From the NCBI RefSeq assembly GCF_001423185.1, contig NZ_LMOB01000001.1, positions 2,676,016 to 2,740,015 on the forward strand: a stretch of 64,000 nucleotides of DNA. The letters are read 5' to 3'. Made by a program: the position numbers and the translations under genes. Shown here in pieces: positions 17,593-25,944 of this stretch. This DNA comes from Plantibacter sp. Leaf314. Lineage in GTDB: Bacteria; Actinomycetota; Actinomycetes; Actinomycetales; Microbacteriaceae. The stretch's first letter is position 1. Each line of letters begins with the position of its first letter. The notes under the pieces were generated by a model. The model was not told the DNA's origin. It ran no database searches and was given only the letters and a program-made list of their open reading frames with translations.

Positions 17593-18597
17593 TCAGTCGG
17601 TGAGGGTGCTCGGCGGGGTGCCGAGGGCGTCGAGGTCCGACCAGAAGTCGTCGGGGATGGTCGTCGTCCTCAGGGCCTCGACCTGCTCGAGGCGCTCGAG
17701 CCGGTTCATCCCGACGACGGTCGAGTCGACGAGTTCCGAGCGCGTCGAGAACGCGAGCGCCGCCGCGGCGAGCGGGATCCCATGCCGTGCGGCCACCTCG
17801 TCCGCGCGCGCCACCCAGGCCAGCAGCTCCGGCGACCCCGCCTGGTACGCGTACGTCGACGGCTTGCCGTCCGTACCGCGGCGCCCGGCGAGTAGTCCGC
17901 CACCGAACGGAGCCGCGTTGAAGACGCCCATCCCGCGGGACCGCGCCTCTTCCAGCAACGCCGTCGCCGAACGATCGACGAGGGTGAAGCGGTTGTGCGT
18001 CAGCACCACGTCGAACGCCCCGCTCAGCACATACGGCAGCATGACGCTCAGCGGACCGGCCGCGATGCCGATCGCGTCGACCACACCCTGCTCCTTGAGC
18101 GCCAGCATGCCCTCGATCGCCCCGCCGGGTGCCGACGCCTCCGCGAACGACACCGAGTACGGGTCGTGCAGGTGGAGGATCGGGATGCGGTCCACCCCGA
18201 GACGCTCGAGGCTCTCCTCGAAGGAACGGAGCACCCGGTCGCGGTCGAACACCGCCGTCGACGGATCCTGATCCACCTTCGTCACGACGCCGCGCCCCGC
18301 AGGGAGGCCGCTTGCACGGATGGCGTCGCCCAGGGCGGTCTCGCTGCGTCCGTCCGAGTAGTTGTTCGAGGTGTCGACCAGCAGGTTCGGTCCGCGGAGC
18401 GCCGCGGTGGCGAACGCCGTCGACCCGGGCCCGGGCGATCCGTCGGCGCTCGCCGGGGTGCCGAGCCCCGAGGTGCCGACCGTGACCGGGCTCGCGAGCA
18501 GGCCGGTCGAGCCGAGGGGGCGGAGGTCGGCCGGTGCCGGAGCGTCGGAGGTGGTGGTGTCGGTGTGGTCCGAGTGGGTCGTGTCGTCGTTGATCAT
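17593..18597 (-). CDS. Aldo/keto reductase
   Basis: This is about 334 residues. The AKR tetrad is visible: Asp and Tyr in VDTSNNYSDGRSE, Lys in VVTKVD and His in ILHLHDPY. The family reduces aldehydes and ketones, or oxidises sugars, with NADPH. The start at 18597 is preferred because AGGATGG lies about 6 bases upstream; starts at 18606 and 18648 are in frame, but the latter overlaps the permease gene. It follows the second permease gene by 34 bases, so it belongs to the importer operon and probably acts on the imported sugar (for example an L-rhamnose or galactose dehydrogenase-like step, inference). Confidence 0.87.
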   Translation of the reverse strand: MINDDTTHSDHTDTTTSDAPAPADLRPLGSTGLLASPVTVGTSGLGTPASADGSPGPGSTAFATAALRGPNLLVDTSNNYSDGRSETALGDAIRASGLPAGRGVVTKVDQDPSTAVFDRDRVLRSFEESLERLGVDRIPILHLHDPYSVSFAEASAPGGAIEGMLALKEQGVVDAIGIAAGPLSVMLPYVLSGAFDVVLTHNRFTLVDRSATALLEEARSRGMGVFNAAPFGGGLLAGRRGTDGKPSTYAYQAGSPELLAWVARADEVAARHGIPLAAAALAFSTRSELVDSTVVGMNRLERLEQVEALRTTTIPDDFWSDLDALGTPPSTLTD

Positions 18598-18631
18598 GTC
18601 GTCCATCCTGCGCCCGCCGTGTCGTCCGGCG

Positions 18632-19576
18632 TCACCCCTTGAGTGCACCGGACGCCAGCCCCTTCATGATCCGTTGGTTGAGGAAGACGAACACCACGAG
18701 CAGCGAGAACACGTTGATGCAGATGCCCGCGAAGAGCGGCCCGTAGTCCACCTGGCCGAACTCGCCACTGAAGTTCAACAGGCCCGCCTGGATGGTGCGG
18801 AGGTCCGCGTTCGTCGTGAAGGTCAGGGAGATGAGCAGGTCGTTCCAGATCGACAGGAACTGCACGAGGCCGATCGTGAAGAGCGCGTTCCGCACCATCG
18901 GCAGCCCGATCGACCAGAAGGACCGGATGATGCCGGCGCCGTCGATCGTCGACGCCTCGAACACCTCGCGCGGCACGGCACGGAAGTAGGCGGTCATCAT
19001 GAACACCGTCAGCGGCATGCCGAGCGCCGTGTACGTGATGATCATCGGCCAGTAGGTGTTCGTCAGGCCGAGGTTGAAGTAGGCGACGAAGAGCGGCACG
19101 AGGATCATCTGGCCGGGGATCATGATGCCCGAGATGAAGAGCAGCAGGGTCAGGTTCCGGCGCTTCCACACCATCACCTCGAGGGCGAACGCCGCGGCGA
19201 CGCCGAAGATGAGGATGAAGACGAGCGACGGCAGGGTCACGATGACGCTGTTGAGCAGGTTCTGCGAGATGTTGCCGGTCGTCCAGGCGGTGACGTAGTT
19301 GTCGAAGCTCCACGACTCCGGGAGGGAGAAGGTGGACTCCTGCAGGAACTCGCGCTGGTTCTTGAACGAGGAGAGGAACAGCCAGATGATCGGGTAGATC
19401 TCGATGACGAGCAGGAGCCCGATGAGGATGACCGAGGGCAGCTTGCGCAGGTAGTAGGCGCGCGAGCGTGGAGCGCGACGCATCCTCGGCCGGCGGACGG
19501 CGGTGCCGGATCCGTCGCCGCTGCCGCTCGAAGCCGGGGTGGTGGCGCCGGGCGCCGGGGTGATGGCGGTCGTCAT
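18632..19576 (-). CDS. Sugar ABC transporter permease, MalG type
   Basis: This 314-residue protein has about six transmembrane helices (first about 45-65) after a basic cytoplasmic N terminus. The EAA loop that contacts the ATPase is EVFEASTIDGAGIIRSFWSIGLPMVRN. It pairs with the MalF-type permease, which ends 4 bases upstream, and the binding protein before it, as a CUT1 importer. No ATPase gene is present; CUT1 systems in actinobacteria usually share a single MsiK-type ATPase encoded elsewhere. The long Thr/Ala/Gly-rich N-terminal tail (about 20 residues) is common in this group. Confidence 0.92.
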   Translation of the reverse strand: MTTAITPAPGATTPASSGSGDGSGTAVRRPRMRRAPRSRAYYLRKLPSVILIGLLLVIEIYPIIWLFLSSFKNQREFLQESTFSLPESWSFDNYVTAWTTGNISQNLLNSVIVTLPSLVFILIFGVAAAFALEVMVWKRRNLTLLLFISGIMIPGQMILVPLFVAYFNLGLTNTYWPMIITYTALGMPLTVFMMTAYFRAVPREVFEASTIDGAGIIRSFWSIGLPMVRNALFTIGLVQFLSIWNDLLISLTFTTNADLRTIQAGLLNFSGEFGQVDYGPLFAGICINVFSLLVVFVFLNQRIMKGLASGALKG

Positions 19577-19580
19577 GGCG

Positions 19581-20462
19581 TCAGTCCTTCGTCAGGTCTC
19601 TGCGGGAGGTCTTGAAGATCAGGAGCGTCACGAGGAAGCACATGATCGTGAGCACGAACGCGAGTGTCGAGCCGTAGCCGTAGTTCTGGTACGTGAACGT
19701 CGTGTTGTACATGTACAGCGTCAGTGGGGTCGTGGCCGTCCCCGGCCCGCCGCCCGTCAGGGCGAGCACCGAGTCGAACACTTTGAGCGTCGCGTTGAAG
19801 CTGAAGATCACCGCCGACAGCAGGACGGGGAGCGACAGCGGCACGATGATGTAGCGGACGAGCTTCAGGCCGCGGGCGCCGTCGATGCGGGCCGACTCGA
19901 TCACCTCCTCGGGGATGTCGAGGAGCCCGGCGTAGAGCAGGACGGCGTAGAAGCCCATGGACCGCCAGAGGTCCATGATGATGATCACGACGAAGGCGCT
20001 GTCCGGCGAGCTGAACCAGTCGACCGAGTCGATGCCGAAGCCGTTCAGGATCGCGTTCACGGGCCCGGTCTGCGGGGCCACCTCGAACAGTCGCTTGAAC
20101 AGCAGACCGACGGCGACGGTCGGCAGCACGACGGGGAAGAACACGAGCGTGCGGACGAGCGTCGACGCCTTCTTGAGGACGAAGACGTAGAAGAGGGAGA
20201 GCCCGTAGCCGAGGGCGATCTGCGCGACCGTCGCGATGAGCGAGTACTTGATGCTGAAGAAGATCGCCTCGGGGGCGGTCGGGTCGGCGAACAGCTGGGC
20301 GAAGTTGTCGAGGCCGACGAACTCGAAGCCGCGCAGGTCGCCCTGGAAGAAGGTGAGGCCGAACGACCACATCACCGGGACGAGCTTCACCAGGGTGAAG
20401 ATGAGCAGGGCCGGGCCCAGCAGGATGGCGATGGCCTTCCTGTCGCCGAGGACGTCTTTCAT
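19581..20462 (-). CDS. Sugar ABC transporter permease, MalF type
   Basis: This 293-residue protein begins KDVLGDRKAIAILLGPALLIFTLVK with the first transmembrane helix immediately after the start, and has six predicted helices. Its EAA loop is EEVIESARIDGARGLKLVRYIIVPLSLP. The ATG at 20462 is chosen over longer in-frame openings because AGGAG lies 7 bases upstream and the extension would run into the binding-protein gene. It forms the membrane channel with the MalG-type protein. A stable hairpin in the 127-bp gap to the binding-protein gene may set the expression ratio. Confidence 0.92.
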   Translation of the reverse strand: MKDVLGDRKAIAILLGPALLIFTLVKLVPVMWSFGLTFFQGDLRGFEFVGLDNFAQLFADPTAPEAIFFSIKYSLIATVAQIALGYGLSLFYVFVLKKASTLVRTLVFFPVVLPTVAVGLLFKRLFEVAPQTGPVNAILNGFGIDSVDWFSSPDSAFVVIIIMDLWRSMGFYAVLLYAGLLDIPEEVIESARIDGARGLKLVRYIIVPLSLPVLLSAVIFSFNATLKVFDSVLALTGGGPGTATTPLTLYMYNTTFTYQNYGYGSTLAFVLTIMCFLVTLLIFKTSRRDLTKD

Positions 20463-20548
20463 GCTGTGCTCCTGAGTCGGTCGGGGGACCGTGAGGCTGG
20501 GCGGCGGGGCGCGTGACCCGCTGCAGGGTGGGTGTCCGCGGACGGACG

Positions 20549-20584
20549 GATCCGGTCGCCTGGCGGGTGCCGGGCGACCGGATC
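20549..20584 (-). terminator. Stem-loop between binding-protein and permease genes
   Basis: GATCCGGTCGCC (20549-20560) and GGCGACCGGATC (20573-20584) form a perfect 12-bp stem with a 12-base loop, 5 bases beyond the binding-protein stop. There is no U-tract, so it is more likely an attenuating or mRNA-stabilising hairpin that keeps binding-protein levels above permease levels than a full terminator. Confidence 0.65.
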
Positions 20585-20589
20585 GCCGG

Positions 20590-21906
20590 TTACTTCTTGA
20601 GGCCCGCGTCCACGCCGGCCTGGACGAGCGCCGCGAAGTCCTCGGGGGAGATGCCGCCGGTGAGCAGCGGGGCGGCGTTCGTCTGCGCGTCGACGCCGGC
20701 CTTCTCGGGGAGGAAGGTCTCGAACCAGGTGACCGTCTCGTCGGTGTCGGCCATGATGCCCTGCACCTCGGCGGTGAGCGCCGGGACGTCCGTGACCTCT
20801 TCATTGAGCTTGAAGCCGGAGATGACGCCCTGGTTCTTCAGCACGCTGGAGCCGTAGTTCTCGGCGATGCAGCTGAGCCAGCCGCCGACCTTCTCCTCGT
20901 CGTACCCCTTGGTGGAGAACGAGGTCGCCGCACCGGTGTTGGCCGGATACTGGTCGATCGAGCCCTTGCCGCCCTCGACGGTCGGGAACGGCATGAAGCC
21001 GACGGCGTCCTCGCCGATCTGGTTGAGCTCGGTGTTGTAGACGTCGGCGAGCATCCAGGTGCCGTTGTACATCATGGCCGCGTTGCCGGTGAAGAACTCG
21101 CTCGTGGCGGTCTGCATGTCCATCGTCGTGATGCCTGCGCCGAAGTACTTGCCGAGGTTCGCGACGGCGGTGATCGCCTCGACGTACTCGGGGTCGGTGA
21201 GCTTGGCGTCTCCGGAGGCGATGTCGTTCATCGCCTCGGTGCCGAGCGACCGGAAGAGGTAGGTGCTGATGTAGCGCGTGATCGTCCAGCCCTGGGCGCC
21301 GGAGACGGTGAAGGCCGACTTGCCGGACGCCTGCACGGTGTCCGCCGCGTCGAGGAGCTCGTCCCAGGTCTGCGGGATCTCGATGCCGAGGTCGGTGAAC
21401 ATCGTCTTGTTGTAGAAGAAGCCCTCGACGTTGTACTGGTAGGGCATCGAGACGAAGCGGTCGCCGTAGATGTTCTTCACGGTGGCGACGGCCGAGGGGA
21501 GGATGTCGTCCATGACGCCCAGCTCGGTGAGGGTGTCCTCGAGGTCGAGGACGGTGTCGTCGTCGCCGAGGGTGCCGCCTGGCCGCAGCGGTGCGGTGGG
21601 GGCGGTGAAGGTGGTGGGCAGGGCGTTCTGGCTGGCCAGCAGGGTGACGCGCTGGAGCACGTCGGCCTGGGGCAGGGTCTCGACCTTGAGCGGGAGCGCC
21701 TTCTCGTTCGCGGAGCAGGCGCCCTCGCCGAGGGCGGTGAGTTCGTCGCGGACGATCGAGTTCTCGACGGCCGCGAGGTAGTCGAACGAGGTGGCGCTCG
21801 TCGCGCCGCCGTTCCCTGCGCAGGCGGTCAGGGCGAGAGCGGTGACGCCGAGTGCGGCGATGGCGGTGGCCGACCGACGTTTCGGGGCCCGGTGCGCTGT
21901 GGACAC
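20590..21906 (-). CDS. Sugar ABC transporter substrate-binding lipoprotein (SBP_bac_1 type)
   Basis: About 438 residues. The GTG at 21906 is chosen because GGAGG stands 5 bases upstream. The N terminus is basic (APKRRS), then a hydrophobic core and a lipobox LTAC, so it is a lipoprotein on the outer face of the membrane. The body fits family 1 solute-binding proteins, with SMPYQYNVEGFFYNKTMFTDLGIEIPQTWDELL, WTITRYISTYLF and AAMMYNGTWMLADV, which typically bind oligosaccharides. It heads the importer operon. Given the regulon it shares with the rhamnosidase, the ligand may be a rhamnose-containing oligosaccharide or glycoside (inference). Confidence 0.92.
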   Translation of the reverse strand: MSTAHRAPKRRSATAIAALGVTALALTACAGNGGATSATSFDYLAAVENSIVRDELTALGEGACSANEKALPLKVETLPQADVLQRVTLLASQNALPTTFTAPTAPLRPGGTLGDDDTVLDLEDTLTELGVMDDILPSAVATVKNIYGDRFVSMPYQYNVEGFFYNKTMFTDLGIEIPQTWDELLDAADTVQASGKSAFTVSGAQGWTITRYISTYLFRSLGTEAMNDIASGDAKLTDPEYVEAITAVANLGKYFGAGITTMDMQTATSEFFTGNAAMMYNGTWMLADVYNTELNQIGEDAVGFMPFPTVEGGKGSIDQYPANTGAATSFSTKGYDEEKVGGWLSCIAENYGSSVLKNQGVISGFKLNEEVTDVPALTAEVQGIMADTDETVTWFETFLPEKAGVDAQTNAAPLLTGGISPEDFAALVQAGVDAGLKK

Positions 21907-21968
21907 ATTTCCTCCTTGAAGATGTGGCAGTGATGGTGAGACGCGAGCGGTGACCGTCGCGAGCAAAG

Positions 21969-22017
21969 TTGAAGCGTTTCAATGGCCGAGGCTAACCGCG
22001 CTCGGCTCGCATGTCAA
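21969..22017 (-). promoter_or_regulatory. Promoter and LacI-type operator of the sugar importer operon
   Basis: On the minus strand, TTGACA (22012-22017) and TAGCCT (21989-21994) are spaced exactly 17 bp. The near-palindrome TTGAAGCGTTTCAA (21969-21982) lies at the expected start point, so a bound repressor would block initiation. The leader to the GTG at 21906 is about 75 bases. The rest of the 301-bp gap up to 22207 holds the divergent promoter; I see no gene in it. Confidence 0.8.
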
Positions 22018-22080
22018 GCATCGGATCGGTCCCAATCACGGCGGCGGTTCCGGGTCGGCGAGTCGGCGCGGGAATGCACA

Positions 22081-22109
22081 TTGACACGTTTCAAGTCTGG
22101 GGCGACAAT
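22081..22109 (+). promoter_or_regulatory. Promoter with embedded LacI-type operator for the SDR/CMD/LacI operon
   Basis: TTGACA (22081-22086) is spaced 17 bp from GACAAT (22104-22109), and the operator TTGACACGTTTCAA (22081-22094) covers the -35. This reproduces, base for base, the box and arrangement at 4316. The regulator gene lies about 1.4 kb downstream, so autoregulation is possible. Confidence 0.75.
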
Positions 22110-22207
22110 GGGGGCGGTCGCCTCGTGGTCTCGATGCCGCGCGGACGGTCCAGTCAACGACGATGCACGGCGTCTGAACGCGCCGGACGAACGGAACGGA
22201 ACCGCAC

Positions 22208-22957
22208 ATGAGGTTGCAGGGCAAGCGAGCGATCATCACCGGAGCAGCAGGAGCGCTCGGCCGGGTGATCGCCCAGAAGCTCGCCGCCGAGGGCGCCGAC
22301 GTCGCCGGCCTCGACCTCAACGCCGCCGGCCTCGAGGAGACCGCGGAACTCGTCCGGGCGCACGGGGTGCGCGCCGCCTCGGCCACCGCCGACCTGACCG
22401 ACTTCGACGCCGTGCAAGCCGCGGTCGAAGGCATCGTCGCCGAATGGGGTGGCGTCGACATCCTCCTGAACGGTGCCGGCGGCGGTGCCGTCAGCTTCTT
22501 CCACGAGATGACCTCCGAGACCTGGACGACGCAGATCGACCGCAACCTCAACTCGGTCTTCAACGTGACGCGTGCCGTCCTCCCCTCCATGCTCGAGCAG
22601 CGCTCCGGTCGCATCATCAGCATCGCGTCGATCGCCGCCGTCAGCGGTGGCCGCCTCGTGCGAGGGGCGACCGCCTACGCCGCGGCCAAGGCCGGTGTCG
22701 TCGGGCTCACGAAGGCCCTCGCGATCGAGGTCGCCGAGCAGGGCGTCACGGTGAACGCCCTCGCGCCCGGCGCGCAGGCCACGCCCGGCCGCGACAACGA
22801 CACCCCGGAACGCCGCGAGGCCCTGCTCGCCCAGATCCCGACGCGGCTGCTCGGCGAGCCGGAGCACCTCGCGGAGACCGTCGTCTTCCTCGCCTCACCC
22901 GCCGCCGTGAACATCACCGGCCTCATCCTGCCGCTCGACGGCGGACACTCGATCTAG
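22208..22957 (+). CDS. Classical SDR-family oxidoreductase
   Basis: This 249-residue protein has the coenzyme site IITGAAGALGRVIAQKLAAEGADVAGLDL and the catalytic Tyr157/Lys161 in TAYAAAKAG, with Ser in SIASIAAVSGG upstream. It also has the C-terminal PLDGGHSI common to FabG-like sugar alcohol or hydroxyacid dehydrogenases. An Asp after beta-2 (GLDL) suggests NAD preference. It is the first gene of the operon divergent from the sugar importer under the same operator type, so it probably oxidises a sugar derivative. A GGAAC-type weak ribosome site precedes the ATG. Confidence 0.9.
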   Translation: MRLQGKRAIITGAAGALGRVIAQKLAAEGADVAGLDLNAAGLEETAELVRAHGVRAASATADLTDFDAVQAAVEGIVAEWGGVDILLNGAGGGAVSFFHEMTSETWTTQIDRNLNSVFNVTRAVLPSMLEQRSGRIISIASIAAVSGGRLVRGATAYAAAKAGVVGLTKALAIEVAEQGVTVNALAPGAQATPGRDNDTPERREALLAQIPTRLLGEPEHLAETVVFLASPAAVNITGLILPLDGGHSI

Positions 22958-22992
22958 GCGACGGGGCGACGACGATGACGACGGGAGACGAC

Positions 22993-23412
22993 ATGACGCG
23001 GCTCGAGCGCGGCAAGGCCAAGTTCGACGAGGTGTACGGCGAGGGGAAGTCGGAGGGGCTCGTCGCGATGCAGACGGGTCTCGCGCAGGACCTCGCCCGC
23101 TTCGGGATCGAGTTCAACTTCGGGGACATCTACTCGCGCCCCGGCCTCACGCTGGCGCAGCGGGAGCTCATCACCCTGGCGGCGCTCGTCGCCCTCGGCG
23201 GCCTGGAACCGCAGCTCCGCGGGCACACGCGAGGTGCGATCAACGTGGGGTGCTCGGCCACGGAGATCCTCGAGACGGTCATCCACACCGTGCAGTACGC
23301 GGGGTTCCCGCGTGCGCTCAACGCCATCCGGGTCGTCACCGACGCCCTCATCGAGGTCGGCGTGGAGATCCCCGAACCCCTCGGGCCGGAGCCGCACCGC
23401 GATCAGGACTGA
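22993..23412 (+). CDS. Carboxymuconolactone decarboxylase-family protein
   Basis: About 139 residues, with the CMD helical fold: LTLAQRELITLAALVALGGLEPQLRGHTRGAINVGCSATEILETVIHTVQYAGFPRALNAI. The acid-Cys-His pattern of the family (ELIT, GCSA, IHTV) is kept, but there is no CxxC as in AhpD. The family includes true lactone decarboxylases and many proteins of unknown role. The start at 22993 is favoured by GGGAG upstream; 22975 is an in-frame alternative. It follows the SDR by 35 bases in one operon, fitting a lactone or keto-acid intermediate in the pathway (inference). Confidence 0.87.
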   Translation: MTRLERGKAKFDEVYGEGKSEGLVAMQTGLAQDLARFGIEFNFGDIYSRPGLTLAQRELITLAALVALGGLEPQLRGHTRGAINVGCSATEILETVIHTVQYAGFPRALNAIRVVTDALIEVGVEIPEPLGPEPHRDQD

Positions 23413-23489
23413 CCGAGACGGGGCGATCTAGACTGAGCCGGGCCGCGGGAACGCTCCCGGGGCACGTGACACGAGGGCAGGGGTGAAGC

Positions 23490-24512
23490 ATGGGACGAGT
23501 CGGCATCCGCGAGGTCGCGACGCTCGCCGACGTCTCCATGGGCACGGTCTCCCACTACATCAACCACCCCGACCGCGTCTCGCCCGAGAAGCAGGAGCGC
23601 ATCCAGCGCGCCATCGACCAGCTCGGGTTCGTCCGCAACAACGCCGCCTGGCAGCTGCGCCTCGGCCGCAGCGGCACCATCGCCTACATCGCGCCCGACG
23701 TCAGCAACCCGTTCTTCGCGACGATCGCCGAGGGGGTCGAACAGCGCGCCGCCGAGGACGGTCTCTCCGTCTTCATCGCCAACTCCAACCGCAGTCGTGA
23801 GCGCGAGGACGCCTACCTCGGCATGTTCGAGGCGCAGCGGGTCCAGGGCATGCTCGTCGCGTCGCACGAGTCGGTGGAGGAGCGGCTGACGAGCATCCGG
23901 CAGCGGGGGATCCCCTCGGTCCTCGTCGGGCAGCTGGCCTCCTCGCCCGATCAGCCCTCGGTGTCCGTCGACGACGTGCGTGGTGGGTTCCTCGCGGCCG
24001 AGCACCTGCTGGCGACCGGCCGTCGGCGACTCGCCTTCGTCGGTGGTCCACTCGGCATCCGTCAGGTCGCCGACCGGTTCGAGGGGGCGAGCGCCGCCGT
24101 GGCCGCCGTGCCCGGGGCGACCCTCGAGGTGATCGCGGGCACCGAGCGCACGATCGCCGAGGGCCGCGAGCTCGGCCGGGCCATCGCCGCCCGCCCACCC
24201 GAGGCACGTCCCGACGCTGTGTTCGCCGTGAACGACCTGCTCGCCCTCGGCATCATGCAGACGCTCGTCGTCGAGCACGGGCTCCGCGTCCCGGACGACC
24301 TCGCGATCGTCGGCTACGACGACATCGAGTTCGCCGAGTCGTCGATCATCCCGCTCACCTCCGTGCGCGCACCGCACGAGGGGTTCGGTGTCGCCGCGGT
24401 GGAGCTGCTCCTCGGCGAGTTCGCCGTCGCGGAGGGTGCACCGACCCCACCGCCGTCCTCGCGCCACCTCGTCTTCCAGCCCGAGCTCGTCGTCCGGGCC
24501 TCCTCCGTCTGA
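23490..24512 (+). CDS. LacI-family transcriptional regulator
   Basis: This 340-residue protein has the N-terminal HTH and hinge: IREVATLADVSMGTVSHYIN, then HPDRVSPEKQERIQRAIDQLGF and the LRLGRSGTIAYIAPDVSNPFF start of the sugar-binding core (about 60-340). LacI proteins bind near-palindromic operators with a central CG, exactly the type found at 4250, 4316, 21969 and 22081. It is therefore the best candidate regulator of the rhamnosidase, Tm-1 operon, importer and its own SDR operon. TAGACT at 23429-23434 may be a private -10. Confidence 0.92.
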   Translation: MGRVGIREVATLADVSMGTVSHYINHPDRVSPEKQERIQRAIDQLGFVRNNAAWQLRLGRSGTIAYIAPDVSNPFFATIAEGVEQRAAEDGLSVFIANSNRSREREDAYLGMFEAQRVQGMLVASHESVEERLTSIRQRGIPSVLVGQLASSPDQPSVSVDDVRGGFLAAEHLLATGRRRLAFVGGPLGIRQVADRFEGASAAVAAVPGATLEVIAGTERTIAEGRELGRAIAARPPEARPDAVFAVNDLLALGIMQTLVVEHGLRVPDDLAIVGYDDIEFAESSIIPLTSVRAPHEGFGVAAVELLLGEFAVAEGAPTPPPSSRHLVFQPELVVRASSV

Positions 24513-24522
24513 GCGGTGCGCG

Positions 24523-25431
24523 TCAGGGCCGCGGCGCCTGCCGGGTGCCGGTGCGGATGCGGTACAGGGAGCTCGACGCGGTGATGTAGAGCGTCGAGCC
24601 GTCCTCGCCGCCGAAACAGACGTTGGCCGTGCGCTCCGGGACCGGGATGCGCAGGATGGTCGCGCCGGTGGGGTCGAAGACCTCGACGCCGTCGCCGGCC
24701 GACGACCAGACGTTGCCGTCGACGTCGATGCGGAAGCCGTCGGAGGCCGGGACGGCGGTCGCGGCGAAGGTCCGGCCGGGGGTGGCGCCGTGCTCCACCG
24801 AGACCCCGTCGGCGGCGACGTCGTAGGCGGCGATGCGCTGCGCTCCGTCACCGGTGTCGGAGACGTAGAGGATCGACTCGTCGGGGGAGAACGCGAGCCC
24901 GTTCGGGTGCACCATCGCCGTGATGACCGGCTCGACCGCTCCGGTGTCCGGCTCGAACCGGAAGACGAAGCAACCGTCGTACTCCTGCTCGCCGGGGTGA
25001 CCCTCCCGACCGCTCGGATCGATCCCGTAGGGCGGGTCGGTGAACCAGATCGAACCGTCCGAGTGCACGACGACGTCGTTCGGGGAGTTGAACCGTCCGC
25101 CCGCCCACCGGGCGACGAGGGTGATCGGCCCGTCCGGCCCCTCGATCTCGACCGCGCGGCGCCCGTGGCTGCACTGCACGACCCGACCCTCGCGGTCGAT
25201 CGTGCGTCCGTTCGTGTACTCGGCGGCGTCGCGGAACACGGCCGTCTCGCCGCTCGTCGCGTCGAACTCGAGGATGCGGTCGTTCGGGATGTCGCTCCAG
25301 CGCAGGCGGCCGGTCTCCGCGAGCCACGCGGGCCCTTCGCTCCAGATCGCACCCGTATACAGGTGTTCGAGCTCGGCGCCCTCCGCGAGCAGCGGTGCAG
25401 GATCGGTCATCGTGACATCGTCGTCGGTCAT
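24523..25431 (-). CDS. SMP-30/gluconolactonase/LRE-family lactonase
   Basis: This 302-residue six-bladed propeller protein carries the metal ligands of the family: Glu in WSEGPAW, Asn in FNSPNDVVVH, Asn in VHPNGLAFSPDE and Asp in YVSDTGDG. Such enzymes hydrolyse sugar lactones (glucono-, galactono-, xylono- or rhamnonolactone) to acids using a divalent metal. The 25431 start is supported by a TAGGCT box 7 bases upstream. It converges on the LacI gene with a 10-bp gap, outside the operator-linked operons, yet could serve the oxidative sugar route started by the dehydrogenases in this region. Confidence 0.9.
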   Translation of the reverse strand: MTDDDVTMTDPAPLLAEGAELEHLYTGAIWSEGPAWLAETGRLRWSDIPNDRILEFDATSGETAVFRDAAEYTNGRTIDREGRVVQCSHGRRAVEIEGPDGPITLVARWAGGRFNSPNDVVVHSDGSIWFTDPPYGIDPSGREGHPGEQEYDGCFVFRFEPDTGAVEPVITAMVHPNGLAFSPDESILYVSDTGDGAQRIAAYDVAADGVSVEHGATPGRTFAATAVPASDGFRIDVDGNVWSSAGDGVEVFDPTGATILRIPVPERTANVCFGGEDGSTLYITASSSLYRIRTGTRQAPRP

Positions 25432-25438
25432 GACATCC

Positions 25439-25444
25439 AGCCTA
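25439..25444 (-). promoter_or_regulatory. -10 element of a leaderless-type promoter for the SMP-30 gene
   Basis: TAGGCT on the minus strand ends 7 bases before the ATG at 25431. No Shine-Dalgarno is present. Confidence 0.55.
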
Positions 25445-25460
25445 TTCGGCAGGTGCCGGT

Positions 25461-25892
25461 TTACGCCGGATCGATGGGGGAGGAGCCGAGGTTGCGGGCG
25501 GTCGGGCGCGTGACGGGCGGTTCGACGATCGACTCGAGGAACGCCCACGCGTCCATGCGCCAGCGGTCGCCGGCGACGTCGATCGCCTCGATCCGGAACG
25601 GCGGGGTGAGGATCGCGTCCCAGTCGATGGAGTCGAGCACGCGCCGCGGGATCATCTCGTCCACGTACGGGGCCTCGCGCTCCGGATCCGGAGCCACCTC
25701 GGGAGCGTCGCCGTCGACCAGGCCCTCGAGCCGGTCGATCATCGCGTCGTCGAACGCCTGCATGCGGGTGACGAGGGTGTGGAGCTCGTCGGCTTCGAGC
25801 CCGGCGACGAGTTCGAGGAGGTACGCGCGCCCCGGATAGGCGTCCGCCGGCACATCGACGATGTTGTACCGGCCGTCATCGGAGATCCACAT
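25461..25892 (-). CDS. Conserved-looking hypothetical protein
   Basis: This 143-residue acidic protein begins WISDDGRYNIVDVPADAYPG. Helical middle (AYLLELVAGLEADELHTLVTRMQAFDDAMIDRLEGL), then a Pro/Glu-rich linker and a segment rich in Trp and aromatic residues (DRWRMDAWAFLES). No signal peptide, membrane segment or known catalytic motif is visible, and I do not recognise the family. Coding is supported by codon-position GC bias and a TACCGT box 6 bases before its ATG. It lies 29 bases upstream of the SMP-30 gene in the same direction, but that gene has its own -10. Confidence 0.72.
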   Translation of the reverse strand: MWISDDGRYNIVDVPADAYPGRAYLLELVAGLEADELHTLVTRMQAFDDAMIDRLEGLVDGDAPEVAPDPEREAPYVDEMIPRRVLDSIDWDAILTPPFRIEAIDVAGDRWRMDAWAFLESIVEPPVTRPTARNLGSSPIDPA

Positions 25893-25898
25893 GCGTCA

Positions 25899-25904
25899 AC
25901 GGTA
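25899..25904 (-). promoter_or_regulatory. -10 element of a leaderless-type promoter for the hypothetical gene at 25892
   Basis: TACCGT on the minus strand ends 6 bases before the ATG at 25892; no ribosome-binding site. Confidence 0.5.
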
Positions 25905-25944
25905 GCCCGTCATCGCTGGGGGCCGGGCGAGAGTGCGCCGTCGT

